Of a stretch of 22,634 bases of DNA, positions 1-9,550 are shown in pieces. Source of the DNA: Saccoglossus kowalevskii (Eukaryota; Hemichordata; Enteropneusta; Harrimaniidae); NCBI RefSeq assembly GCF_000003605.2, contig NW_003119425.1, positions 511,539 to 534,172 of the forward strand, read 5' to 3'. The stretch's first letter is position 1. Every line of letters starts with the position of its first letter. The notes under the pieces were generated by a model. That model was not told where the DNA came from. It ran no database searches and saw only the letters and a program-made list of their open reading frames with translations. The position numbers and the translations under genes are program-made.

Positions 1-230
1 ACATGGAAGAGCGAGATCTGCTCATCAACCTTACTAGGAGTCCGGGGCATGCTCCCTCCCCCCAAAAATGAAATTTAGACCCTCTGAAACGCGGCCATTT
101 CTTGCATTTTGATAGGCAAATTTTGCTGACGATTTTGGAGGGGCGAAGTCCCTCCAAATTATTGTTCGAGGGGGCAACCGCCCTCTCCCCCCCTGTGCCG
201 CCGCCACTGCGACTGTAGTACGGTATATGA
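1..230 (-). repeat. Dispersed G/C stem-loop repeat, probably truncated by the window edge
   Basis: Read on the minus strand this begins near 226 with a GCAGTGGCGGCGG-like stretch, followed by a G-run, and then alternates G-runs and C-runs with AT-rich spacers. Three stem-loops are visible: 168-175 pairs with 180-187 (loop AACC); 134-142 pairs perfectly with 150-158; and 46-58 is nearly self-complementary around GCATGC. Invertebrate genomes commonly carry repeats of the form AGTGGCG, G-run, then runs such as GGGGCATGCCCC; assigning this copy to that class is inference from pattern memory. A shorter relative lies at 5262-5340. The 83-codon minus-strand frame at 34-285 inside it is low complexity and not a gene. 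The element probably extends left of base 1. Confidence 0.6.
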
Positions 231-290
231 GAATGTGAATGGAAGGTAATAAGGTTGGGGTGTGTGTGTAGGGGGGTACTCGCAAAAGAC

Positions 291-1036
291 CGTGTGCAAA
301 TATTATGATTTTATGGAGATAGACAAGCTTGTGCAGGGAGAAAGCAGTAGCCTCGGGGAATAATGATAAATATTAGAGCCAGTATTCCGGAAAGATGTCC
401 ACTGCTTTTGTTCATTCCATTTATCTTTATTTGAGTAAATGCAAGCCTGTCGCGCAAATACGCACCCTGAGTGCATCCGGCAGTTCGTGTACGACTGCTT
501 CTAATGATAACTCAATAATAGAACTATGGCGTAATTTTTAATTTTCTTCCAATATTATAGTATATATTATCTTTCAATACCCATAAAGATTACACAGCAT
601 GTTATCCGGTGCATATAACCGCTGCGCTGATTGGCTGACATGAGCAGACGAAAACAAATAAAGAAGAGAAAGTATAGAAAATGGCGACTACGACTGTCAC
701 TTTCCTACAGTAGCGCCGTAATGTTAACGAGAGACAAATGTAGTTATCTACCATCTTATCGGGAAATATGGGTAATGGAATTCGATTATGGAAACATCGC
801 CGTAATAACAAGCATGCACAGAAAATTAATTACATTTTCCAACTTATTTGACATAAAAGACAGAAATTCCAATTTAGAATATCATAATGGAATAATGTAG
901 CTGGCAACCAAGCTACTGGGGCTACTAAGTCATTTACTTTTGTCAAATAATATCAGTCTTCAGTCGGCCGGGAACGAATGAGCAATACCTGGAAGAGTGT
1001 GCATTTACTCAGGTTGCGAGTAGAATTCGCGGAGTT
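291..1036. other. Gene-free AT-rich stretch
   Basis: I see nothing firm here. An 89-codon open frame on the plus strand (631-900) starts with a lysine/arginine-rich stretch (SRRKQIKKRKYRKWRLR), but it has no recognisable domain, overlaps an antisense frame of 69 codons, and is within the length expected by chance. Confidence 0.6.
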
Positions 1037-1040
1037 TTAA

Positions 1041-1059
1041 ATATATATATATATATATA
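1041..1059. repeat. (AT)n microsatellite
   Basis: Nine uninterrupted AT dinucleotides directly follow GTTTTAA and end at ACCGAG. It is a simple repeat and likely polymorphic in length. Confidence 0.95.
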
Positions 1060-2440
1060 CCGAGACGTAATTATGTCATTTCCTGTGTGCGTTGACCGAG
1101 TGCGCGATGTTACAATCGTCCGTACGCCGACGTGTCATCGCTACTCCCGTTTGCTTATTTGACGGGACGTATGAATTACGCGAGCAATTAACGATATTGA
1201 AGGTTTATACAACTTATTTATATATTAAACTAAACATAATTGATAAGCACATTTCTTTGCATTCCAGAACGTATTTGTAACTCAATGCACCCGCACACTC
1301 ACATAGTTCATTGTTCGTCATTATGCACGACTAAAGAAATTCAAAGTTCCACAAATTGAGATACACCACAGTCACTTTGAAACACAAATACTATGCTTGA
1401 ACTTGCTTGAAATGAAAACAACTATATTGCGACAGTTTCGTCCTGAAATATATTACAAAGAAACAATTGTAATTACATTTCAGTGGTTATTTCTTGCTAC
1501 GGTAGTTTATTACCAGAGTCAGTCAAATAATTGAAATACCTCTATGTATCACATCAAAACAGCCATCATTATTTGCTGTGTTCAATCCCCCCCCCCACAC
1601 ACACAGAGTGAAAGTATCACATGTACAATCTACTCATGCAGCATGATAAATTGATTACAAATGGAAAATATCCTAAGCAGATGATAGCCAAGATAAGACT
1701 TCAGTGAAACGCCCATTGTCTTGCTACTCTACATGAGTATAATAAGCAGGAACAGCTCATGCCTCTATAATCACACCCTTCGATTGTGTCTCTTGCATAT
1801 TCTTCGCGAATACGTGGTAATTATTGAGTAATCGAATTTGCGATTCATTATCACTTTCTGACACAACAAGAAACCATGTTCGGAGCACATATGTCACTGG
1901 GACTACAAATATATTTAAGAACTAGAGCGCAATCTCAAGCCTAGGCGATATGACTCATCTGTCTCTATTCTGGATTGCCTTTCATAACAATTCTCTCATC
2001 AACATCTTCAAGTTGTGCTTTGCGCGTTTGAGTTTAAGAGCACGAAAATTTCCAAAGAACGGGAAAAATAGAATAATCTAAACAAGAATAAAGCACATGG
2101 TGACTTATTCGTATCATGTATGTAAATATGTAAGCTGATAGATAACAAATGCTCGAATGAAAGTAATCTAAACGGTTCGAGTAGCATAGAAATAGTATTA
2201 GAATGTATCTGTTAACATACTGCTCATAACTAGCTAGTATTTGATGTAATGCAATGTGACATTTATTCTCGGGTATTATACCAACGCACACCTGGGTTAA
2301 CAATGGGTTATCTTTTCAAGTCTTGAAAAAATACAAAAAAACTGTTTTGCGTAATTATTTTACCCTGCAGACCAGAAGACATTGTGTATCCGTGCTTTAA
2401 AATTAACACAGAATCTGATTTGTAGTTTTTTTGGAGGGGA
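1060..2440. other. Gene-free AT-rich stretch containing a C-run and AC run
   Basis: The only notable simple sequence is ten C (1587-1596) followed by a short AC dinucleotide run to 1604. Frames of 62 and 89 codons are not recognisable. No hairpin with a stem above about 8 bp stood out. Confidence 0.6.
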
Positions 2441-4600
2441 CAGCGCTTTAGTAATTTGTCTGTTTACGAATTACAAATGCTTCGCCTCGCTGCCTCACTG
2501 CCCGAATACATTATAAATAGAATCGAGGTAAATTTGAAATACAATACCCTGGGTCATCTCAAATTCATATTCCTATATATTGCGGTCACGCAGCTTCAAC
2601 CGTTTTATTATTTATCAAATGCAATATTTGTTATTCGTGATATGTCATATTTTAAAGATGGACTATGAATTTTCTGACACAATACATACGGTATGCCTAT
2701 TATGGGCATTTATCTATATTCCCATAATACAATTATTCACCTAGAAGCAATACAGATAATTTATTTAAGTTATGAACAAGACAACAAGAAGAAGCCACAC
2801 TTCGTGACAGAAATTGAGAAACGAATGTACCCGAGGCAAAAACCAAGATACCAAAATGGTAATATTAACCATGGCTTCATTACGTCATACACATACAGTC
2901 TTTCTAAAAACGAAATTGATTCTTTTTTTCTCAAATAAAATAAATCGAAGATAGACCAAATTGACGAGCGCAGCACAGTGATGATAGGAGTATGAATCAT
3001 CTCCAGTGAACGCAGGATTAGTTTGATGACACATATATCCACGTACTGGAAACGTTCGATGGTTTGCAAATATGGTTGGTTTTCGATGGAGTAGCAATGC
3101 TTCGGTGATGTTACTGTCCGCAATGTACAAATGTAAAGCAAAGTGGATTTATCGAATTGTCTGCATCAGAGGTCTCCGTATAAGTTATTGTTTAATCACG
3201 AACATTTCATAAACAGATGACCTGGTCAAGTACAAGTTTTCGTTTCATATCCGTAACAATCACGCGATGTTTGCATAACGCCATGTTTACGTTTTAGACC
3301 ATATCACGTTACATAATTTGGGACATTCACTTTGACATATTTGCCATGTACGAGCATGTGAAACAGTACACGCTGTCTGAACACATGTCAGCCAATCATA
3401 TCCATGGTGAGACAACTCTAGTAATGACAGTCACACACTTAGTAAACGTGGTCGGATATATTGACACGCGTTTGACTGTATCAAAAATGCGCTCTTTTCG
3501 AATTGATTTTTCACTAATTACACGTAAATCACGATGTACTATATTTACTGTTATTATTGTTATTATCATCACCAATGCAAATTGAATTGACAATGAATCT
3601 GTGTCACGCATGTGCAGGCATTATTTTGAACACGTTGCTTTTGGCAGTACTTCATATCGTGTCTTTACTTAAATCGAAGTGAGATACACAATACGGGTCA
3701 ATGATAAAGCAGTTACATAAAAATGATAAATATTTTATTCTACTGCTTCGATCCTTGAGGTGTTTAGTAATACACGGGGGTAAATCATAAAATAAGACAT
3801 TTATTTATTATGAGCCATATTTTATATACTGCTTATAACATGCGCTAAACCCAATGACCTTTTGCAGTTTAATTTCAAATATTAATTCAGTGGCAACGAG
3901 GCAGTGTGGTTCACGTAACGGCAAATATGTTTTTGTAATTCTGTTTCTGAAACATGTTTTATTGACATCGCGTAAATGTCGAAACAGTTTAAGTCAATGT
4001 GAACGAACAATTTGGTGACGCCTAAATACGTTTATTTATTTTGTTTGCAACAGTTTCAGCAGCTTATATTATTAAGCTAAAATAACAGTATTGCAAATCG
4101 GGGTAAATTGAATATTTGCGAGCTTGATGTTTAGCTGTTTTCATCTCCGAACTAATATGTCTTATGGATGAATCTTGAAAGTCACACATCCGGGGTTTGT
4201 TGGCATTACTCTCGGTTTGTTTCATATTAAGGAGTTTTTTTAATTCAACGATGACCACAGCATTGCATTGCCTTTTGTGAAAATATAATCGAATATGTTT
4301 CATTTTTATGAATTTTATGAATGAATGACATTTTGAAGACCGTGCATATTGGCTCCTTACATCGCGTGATGACAACCTCGACATTGAATGAACGATGTGT
4401 ACACACCAGATGTAAGGGAGTATAGTTCACATTTCAATTTACATTCCGATGTGTAGAACGTCTGTACAAACATTATTTCTTAGAGTAGTACGCTTAATTG
4501 TACGTCTATTACGTTCAAGCATGTGTTTATATAGTCGCAAGGTGTGATAATTATCTGACAAAAAAATCACGTTTTGTTCCGAAGGCATCCGTGCCTTAGT
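2441..4600. other. Gene-free AT-rich stretch
   Basis: Several overlapping frames occur on both strands (longest 123 codons, minus strand, 2770-3141). They overlap each other antisense, are rich in Ile, Tyr, Phe and Ser as expected from AT-rich random sequence, and show no motif. The region contains no clear repeat. Confidence 0.6.
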
Positions 4601-4604
4601 ATGA

Positions 4605-4624
4605 GGATGGGGAGGAGGGGTGGG
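4605..4624 (+). other. G-rich tract, possible G-quadruplex
   Basis: The plus strand reads GG, AT, GGGG, A, GG, A, GGGG, T, GGG, so four G-runs with 1-2 base loops are available, mostly limited to two tetrads. It is the strongest G-skewed patch outside the dispersed repeats. Just upstream, AAGGCA (4582-4587) and TGCCTT (4592-4597) form a 6-bp hairpin. Confidence 0.4.
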
Positions 4625-5260
4625 ATTGTATTATCAAGTTCGCTTTCATTTCTTGCGTGATATCCAATTACTCGGCATATCCTAATAAAAGGGAAAAATA
4701 ACATATTTGCTGGTTTTAACTACTTTCAAACAATTCAAGTGAAAGTTTTATTTGACATATTTCAACAAATTACTTTCATGGCAAGAAGTTAACCACATTT
4801 GACCTCGCACTGTGTGCCAATCAAATAAATTCAATTGGCGGAAGAAAAGTTATTCGTGAAAACATTTTCTCATTCCCCGTTTAGCCACTCACTGTAAGTG
4901 AAATACAATAAAAGATATTTTACTGCTTCAGTCGAATGAACACAATCTTGATAACCTATTTTCAATTTGCAAGCTTTATAGAGCCAGTGGTCGCCGACAA
5001 ACGGCAAACACGCCATTGATCAAAATACGCTTCTATAAGAAAGCCCATGAAACCGGTTGGATGCCAATTTCACTGACTACGATCGTTTTCATGAAAAGAG
5101 ATTACAACGAACAAGTATAAAGTTATACTCAGTAGAAAGCAATTATCTTTCTCATGTTTAATAATGTTCGCACTTGTGAGCAAAACAACGTGATTTGACC
5201 CATTCTTTTGCAGGACAGGTATTGTTTTAGGCATAGCCGCTATATTTACGAAATATTCCA
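4625..5260. other. Gene-free AT-rich stretch
   Basis: No repeat, RNA gene or coding signal was seen. The minus-strand 171-codon frame that enters from the right (5070-5585) owes its length to the GT microsatellite at 5496-5547 and encodes a Thr/His-rich low-complexity stretch. Confidence 0.6.
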
Positions 5261-5261
5261 T

Positions 5262-5340
5262 CAGTGCAGTATCGGCGACTCGGGGGTGGGTGTCAGAGGA
5301 GGCGAAAAAATGTTGGGGTCGTAGACCCTCCAAAATAAAG
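5262..5340 (+). repeat. Fragment related to the G/C stem-loop repeat at 1-230
   Basis: On the plus strand it starts with GCAGTATCGGCGACTCGGGGG, comparable with the GCAGTGGCGGCGG start of the minus-strand copy at the left edge. It then contains TTGG-GGTC, loop GTA, GACC-CT-CCAA (5313-5333), comparable with the stem TTTGGAGGG/CCCTCCAAA at 134-158. Similarity is patchy, so this is a decayed or distant copy in opposite orientation. Confidence 0.45.
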
Positions 5341-5446
5341 CTGACCCATATTACCCGGTCATTTGCCATTGAATAACATTGGTATAATAAATTACTAATA
5401 CGAGAAATGACGTAACCTTCTAAAAGACACTTGAACACTTCATTTT

Positions 5447-5478
5447 GACTCCCATGTGCCAAGCACACAATGGGAGTC
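5447..5478. repeat. Imperfect 32-bp hairpin at the left edge of a composite repeat
   Basis: GACTCCCA (5447-5454) pairs with TGGGAGTC (5471-5478) and TGTGC (5455-5459) pairs with GCACA (5463-5467); the loop is CAA and a CAA bulge separates the two stems. A third related word, GCACACGGGAGTC, occurs at 6609-6621, which could mark the far end of the element, although the body seems to fade by about 6240. Confidence 0.7.
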
Positions 5479-5495
5479 TTTGTGGTTAGTGCGTC

Positions 5496-5547
5496 TGTGT
5501 GTGTGTGTATATGTATGTGTGTGTGTGTGGGTGTGTGTGTGTGTGTG
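5496..5547. repeat. (GT)n microsatellite with interruptions
   Basis: About 52 bp of GT dinucleotides are broken by ATATGTA near 5510 and a GG near 5530. It sits between the 5447 hairpin and the 130-bp units, an arrangement that suggests it is part of the same repeat family. Confidence 0.95.
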
Positions 5548-5559
5548 AGTGTCCGTGTC

Positions 5560-6240
5560 TGTTCCACTGATATCTGAAAAAACAATTATCGATTTTAATT
5601 AAACTTGGTACATAATTGCCAATATTTTTTACTGAACTCCGTGCATATAATAAATGACACGAACTGCAATATCAATTAGCCAATTTTAAACATTTTCACT
5701 TGTTTCTAAACAACCATTCAACTGATTTCAATAAAATACACACACCTGACTAGTTTTTTGTTTGAAATCTGAGCATATTAATTACAAAATTTGCAAATTA
5801 AATTTTGAAGATTTTCACATGTTGTCCCACATACCATATTTACAGTACCACATAACATATTTAAATGATACATCGAGGGGTCTAGGATAATTAGTTTCTG
5901 ATTACATTATTTGCACAGTAATTACCCAATTTGCATACCAAATGGCCAGTCATTAATTTTTCCACCAATATCACAACCGCACGCCAGATTTAAATGAAAT
6001 TTGGTACATAGGTGCTCTTGGATAAGCCATACACATGTGTAGTTTATGGTTACATGGTTACCTAATTTGTCTAAAATTACCTAATACCCAGATAGTTTGA
6101 GTAACACTCGTCAAGTGTCCATGACACTTGGTACAAAGGTGCTTTTTTGGATAACCCACATTACTCCAGGGAAGAAACCTATGCATATTAATTACCTACT
6201 TGATAAAAGGGTCGTGTGACCTCATTATTATGCATAACCA
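5560..6240 (+). repeat. Degenerate tandem array, five units of about 130 bp
   Basis: An anchor word of the form (A)AATTTGGTACATAGGTGC recurs with decay. Its TACA core falls at 5609, 5737, 5869, 6005 and 6132, giving spacings of 128, 132, 136 and 127 bp. A second anchor, like CATATTAATTACCTAATTTGCA, follows each one by about 35-50 bp (near 5644, 5774, 5903, 6044 and 6183). The two anchors keep step, which argues against coincidence. The best-matching pair is TTTGGTACATAGGTGCTCTTGGATAA (from 6000) and CTTGGTACAAAGGTGC (from 6127). Units differ at many positions, so the array is old. No coding potential is visible. Confidence 0.75.
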
Positions 6241-6403
6241 AATGCAAAATCTCAAATACTGATGCACAACAGGGTCATGCAAAAAGTACTTTAATTGTGA
6301 TTTGGACAAACTTTATGATTTAAATATTGACTCATCGTGTACGGTCATGATTATATTACATATTTATAAATTGTTATATCCACTTAGGACCACTTTGATC
6401 AGT

Positions 6404-6475
6404 ATTTGCATTTGTATTTGTAAATGCCGCACTTGGTCTATTTGAAGCACAGGTGCTAAAATACAAATGGCAAAA
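6404..6475. repeat. 72-bp foldback hairpin
   Basis: CATTTGTATTT (6409-6419) is the perfect reverse complement of AAATACAAATG (6459-6469). With one bulged G at 6470 the pairing extends outward through TTTG and CAAA to about 15 bp. Inside, GCACTTG (6429-6435) pairs with CAGGTGC (6450-6456) with one G-T wobble, leaving a 14-nt loop. A 9-nt versus 2-nt asymmetric internal loop separates the stems. It could be a small foldback element; the bulging is poor for a canonical pre-miRNA. Confidence 0.5.
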
Positions 6476-6678
6476 GCCAGTCTGTAGTCAAAATAAGACA
6501 TATGGAATTTGCATGCAATGAATACAATTTTTGCTACAATTTTAGATATGCTTATAATATAGTAAATGCAATATTCCTTTTTTGTACTTCATGCCTTTAA
6601 TAACTTACGCACACGGGAGTCCTTTCTAAGTTTTTTTGTTATTATTGTTGATTGTTATAGTGAAATACTAACACTTGT

Positions 6679-6717
6679 CCTTGAGGGCAATATCGCGATT
6701 TGTTGCCTGCCCAAGGG
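6679..6717. repeat. Short imperfect inverted repeat with palindromic centre
   Basis: CCTTG (6679-6683) pairs with CAAGG (6712-6716) and GGCAA (6686-6690) pairs with TTGCC (6703-6707), flanking the 8-bp palindrome ATCGCGAT (6692-6699). This may be a relic of a small dispersed repeat; no target-site duplication is evident. Confidence 0.4.
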
Positions 6718-6721
6718 ATGA

Positions 6722-7608
6722 TGGCCTTGGTCATAAAAATAATGATTTAAGATGATATAGACCATTATGTATGCATATATATATGTAGCATCTTATACAA
6801 TGGTTTTGCACTGACGGTTTCCCGGCATTATATCTTTATATACATTTTAAATTCAATATGCAGTTTTTGTGTGAATTACCTGACCGCGTGACACATGATT
6901 TGGTTTATATGATACACGATTACTAGATTCGAAATAAATTACAAGTTATGTATTCAATAATGTCATCCCATTTGAATTGTGTACAGTATAGCGACGTCTC
7001 CCGAAGGAATCACTTGCATAATTGGAAGATATGTTTGATCATTAAAGCACTAGACACGCGATCTGCTTAATGCATTATTATGTGAACTGTATTTCGAGAT
7101 AAAATCTTGTATATCAGATCAAAGAAATTCTCAGAAAATATGTGAAATGTATTATAATTTGAATAAGTGAAACGTTGTTGTACTTGATAGTTACATTTAA
7201 TAAAGTTATTACAAAGTTATAGTAGAATTTTAGATTCAGTATAATTTTTTGTATAAAAATGTTCTCTTTTCATTTTTCAGTATCATATATCATATGTACC
7301 TCGTGTAATGCAGTACCTATTCCCACGTTGTTATGTAGCGTGGTTCACAGATATTTACATCATGCATATTGAAGTATGCAGTCCCTCTCTCTCACTTCTT
7401 TTTTTGGTTTTACCTGGTGTGTATACTGTCAACAGTGATTATTATATATTCTGAACTACAGTCATACTAGTTACCTGGTAAACAACTTTTCCCCGATTGA
7501 AGAACTAGACTTTGCAGAGGGGGTAATGTGAACACACGGGCGATTCTACAAGTGTTCCATCGCTGTTATTCATAGAACATACGTAATTTGTCACAGCGCT
7601 GCCATCAT
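6722..7608. other. Gene-free AT-rich stretch
   Basis: A short ATATATAT run (6777-6784) and a small hairpin TGCATA-loop-TATGCA (about 7364-7381) are present. Nothing else was seen. Confidence 0.55.
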
Positions 7609-7654
7609 TCGCGTGGCGTTAATGGTCTCATGATTTCTACATTAACGTGAATGA
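7608..7654. repeat. Inverted repeat around GTTAATG / CATTAAC
   Basis: CGTTAATG (7617-7624) and CATTAACG (7640-7647) are perfect reverse complements with a 15-nt loop. The outer bases CATTC (from 7606) and GAATG (near 7649-7653) extend the pairing after a bulge of about 5 nt. Confidence 0.45.
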
Positions 7655-8094
7655 ACGCTAACAAAAAATCGATTATTATTCAGTGAGCTATTCACATGTA
7701 CATCCATTCATCATGCTCACATTACAGGCTACCTATCACTGTAAACAGAGTGTGAGTTATTCTTCTGACACCAATCCCAACATGACAATTATCGCACGCA
7801 ATGTTATTGATATATTTCTCTGCATCGCAATATCTACGCGAGCATTGTAATCTTACAGAACCGTTAGCGAAATTGACCAATACAACATTGAAAGCGTGCA
7901 CGTTGTCGTGAGAGATAATTCGAATCATAATATGATGCTTGACACGTGTAAATGTAAAATCCTTAATATTTTGAAAACCGAAATGTTCCTTCATATAAAA
8001 GGGAAAAGTACACAATGAAAAGTGATTCTATGACGTTCATCAAAATACGTAAATCTTAGGTTCGTAATTAAAACAAGCAGCCTCTCGGCCGAAA
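7655..8094. other. Gene-free stretch left of the 8.1 kb element
   Basis: A 97-codon minus-strand frame (7722-8015) has no recognised domain and a length consistent with chance. No repeat was seen until the terminal inverted repeat at 8095. Confidence 0.5.
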
Positions 8095-8130
8095 TAGCTC
8101 CGCTGTTAACAATGCACGTTTCAATTAAAG

Positions 8131-8530
8131 AACTAAAGATATCATTAGAAAATGAACAAATCTGAGAGGTCTATCTGAGGTGCCTATATGGATAGCATCA
8201 AAGCAATCAGACTTGCGGTTTTTACCAAAAAGTTGAAAATATCACTTTTTACGAAATTTTAGAATTGAAGATATCAGCACAAAATGGACAATCTGAAAGA
8301 GGTCTACATGTTGTACCTACATGTGTAATATCAAATCAATCAGAATTGCGGTTTTTAACAAGAAGTTGAAAATATCACTTTTTACCAAAAATGACAAAGC
8401 TATTCATCAAAATTTTAGATAATTGAAATTACCATCACGAAATGAACAAATCTGAGAGAGGTCTGCCCAAGGTACACCAAGTATCAAAGCAATAGAAATT
8501 GTAGTTTTCAAAAAGAAAAGGTAAAAAGTT
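8131..8530 (+). repeat. Three internal tandem units (132-158 bp) of the 8.1 kb element
   Basis: Each unit runs AA-T-AA-GATATCA, AAATGAACAAATCTGAGAG, AGGTCT, GTACC or similar, ATCAAAGCAATCAGA, TTGCGGTTTTTACCA, then AGTTGAAAATATCACTTTT. Unit 2 carries an extra stretch of about 26 bp (CAAAAATGACAAAGCTATTC region) before its end. Unit 3 is the most decayed and runs into the microsatellite. The shared phrase TTGAAAATATCACTTTTTAC is identical in units 1 and 2. Confidence 0.85.
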
Positions 8531-8540
8531 GATACGGATA

Positions 8541-8563
8541 ACAGACGACAGACGACGACGGAC
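8541..8563. repeat. GAC-type microsatellite
   Basis: ACAGACGACAGACGACGACG followed by GAC. It lies between the third internal unit and the right terminal hairpin of the 8.1 kb element. Confidence 0.85.
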
Positions 8564-8611
8564 AATCACTCATATGATAAGCTCCGCCCGACATAGTAAA
8601 CAGCGGAGCTA

Positions 8612-9500
8612 AAAAGCCTAATTCAGATAAATTCAGATGTGTTTTCCATTTTGTAGTCATTCGCAAAAAAGGAAATTCTTGCGTCAAGACTGTGTTACCC
8701 GAGGCAATCCCTAACATAACCAAGAGACAGAAGAGAATAATTTTCTAAAACATCCAATCTATTGAAATACAGTACAGCTGAACAGCATGTATCGGAAGGC
8801 TTCGATGTCTCAACACTGCGTGAAACGGAAACCGGAATGAAAGCCGACGTGTACAGGTGCGTTAGTGACATTCATTACCTGTAAACTGCACCCGGATTAT
8901 CAGCGCCGGTATTTTGTATCGTGATCAATGGTTTGTAGGGCAAAATGAGATAATAGGACATCCCGTTAATATCTCAGTAAAACAGATTTGTTGAACATAA
9001 CGTTAGTCGTGGCATGAAGGATCTATCTTTACTGTTGTCTCTTGAAAAGGAGAAGCACTGTGCTGATCCACAAATAATATGTACATCGTAAATATGAAAT
9101 ACAGCACATCAGTATACAATATTTAAAAAAACACACGTATACAACATGAAATACGTCTATACACACTACAGACAATTAAAATCGCATTCATCTTGCATTC
9201 TTTTTCCAAAAACAGAAAGGATATACATCCTGTTATAAAATTAGAAAACATTAAAATCGAATATACTACGCTTCCAGACGCGACTAAATGAGATGAATTA
9301 ACAAGACATGTTTGCAGCCTTGTTTTCTAATCTGTATCATTTGACCTTTCCATGTTTGAAATGAAATACTCATTAATCCGAGTTTAGAGGAGAAGGAATG
9401 ACCCTATTCATCAAAAGATGTAGTTAGTCTTTATTAAAATGACATGTGATTGCTGTACCTATGGCGTGTATATGCAACGACAAATTATGTACGCCAGGAT
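8612..9500. other. Gene-free AT-rich stretch
   Basis: No repeat, RNA gene or coding feature was identified. Confidence 0.55.
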
Positions 9501-9514
9501 GCCATGATGAATCC

Positions 9515-9550
9515 AGCCGATCACGACGGCGCGCGTCGTAGCTGTGATGA
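9515..9550. other. CpG-rich hairpin patch
   Basis: ACGACG (9523-9528) pairs with CGTCGT (9534-9539) around a GCGCG loop, and ATCAC (9520-9524) can alternatively pair with GTGAT (9544-9548). The dense CpG run GGCGCGCGTCG contrasts with the AT-rich surroundings. The function is unknown. Confidence 0.45.

Larger units (their letters stand above)
8095..8611. mobile_element. Non-autonomous element with terminal inverted repeats and internal tandem units
   Basis: The left end TAGCTCCGCTGTTAAC (8095-8110) and right end GTAAACAGCGGAGCTA (8596-8611) are inverted repeats of 16 bp with one mismatch. The right end has an extra nearby AGCTCCGC (8580-8587) that can also fold onto GCGGAGCT (8603-8610). The body is three tandem units starting near 8131, 8263 and 8421. 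A CAGACGAC-type microsatellite sits just inside the right end. The 517-bp element has no open frame of note, so it is non-autonomous. Both ends are flanked by A-rich bases (GAAA and AAAA), so a short duplication is possible but not proven. Marine invertebrates commonly carry repeats ending in GACGAC runs plus an AAGCTC...GAGCTAAAAA hairpin; linking this copy to them is inference. The superfamily is unassigned. Confidence 0.7.

Noticed and set aside
631-900. 89-codon plus-strand frame with a basic N-terminus
   Set aside because: The Lys/Arg run comes from an A/G-rich stretch. No domain, splice context or codon bias was seen.
2770-3141. 123-codon minus-strand open frame
   Set aside because: Close to the longest frame expected by chance at this base composition; overlaps another antisense frame and has no recognisable motif.
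5070-5585. 171-codon minus-strand open frame
   Set aside because: The frame is kept open by the GT microsatellite (Thr/His repeats), and the rest has no domain. It is the longest frame only because of simple sequence.
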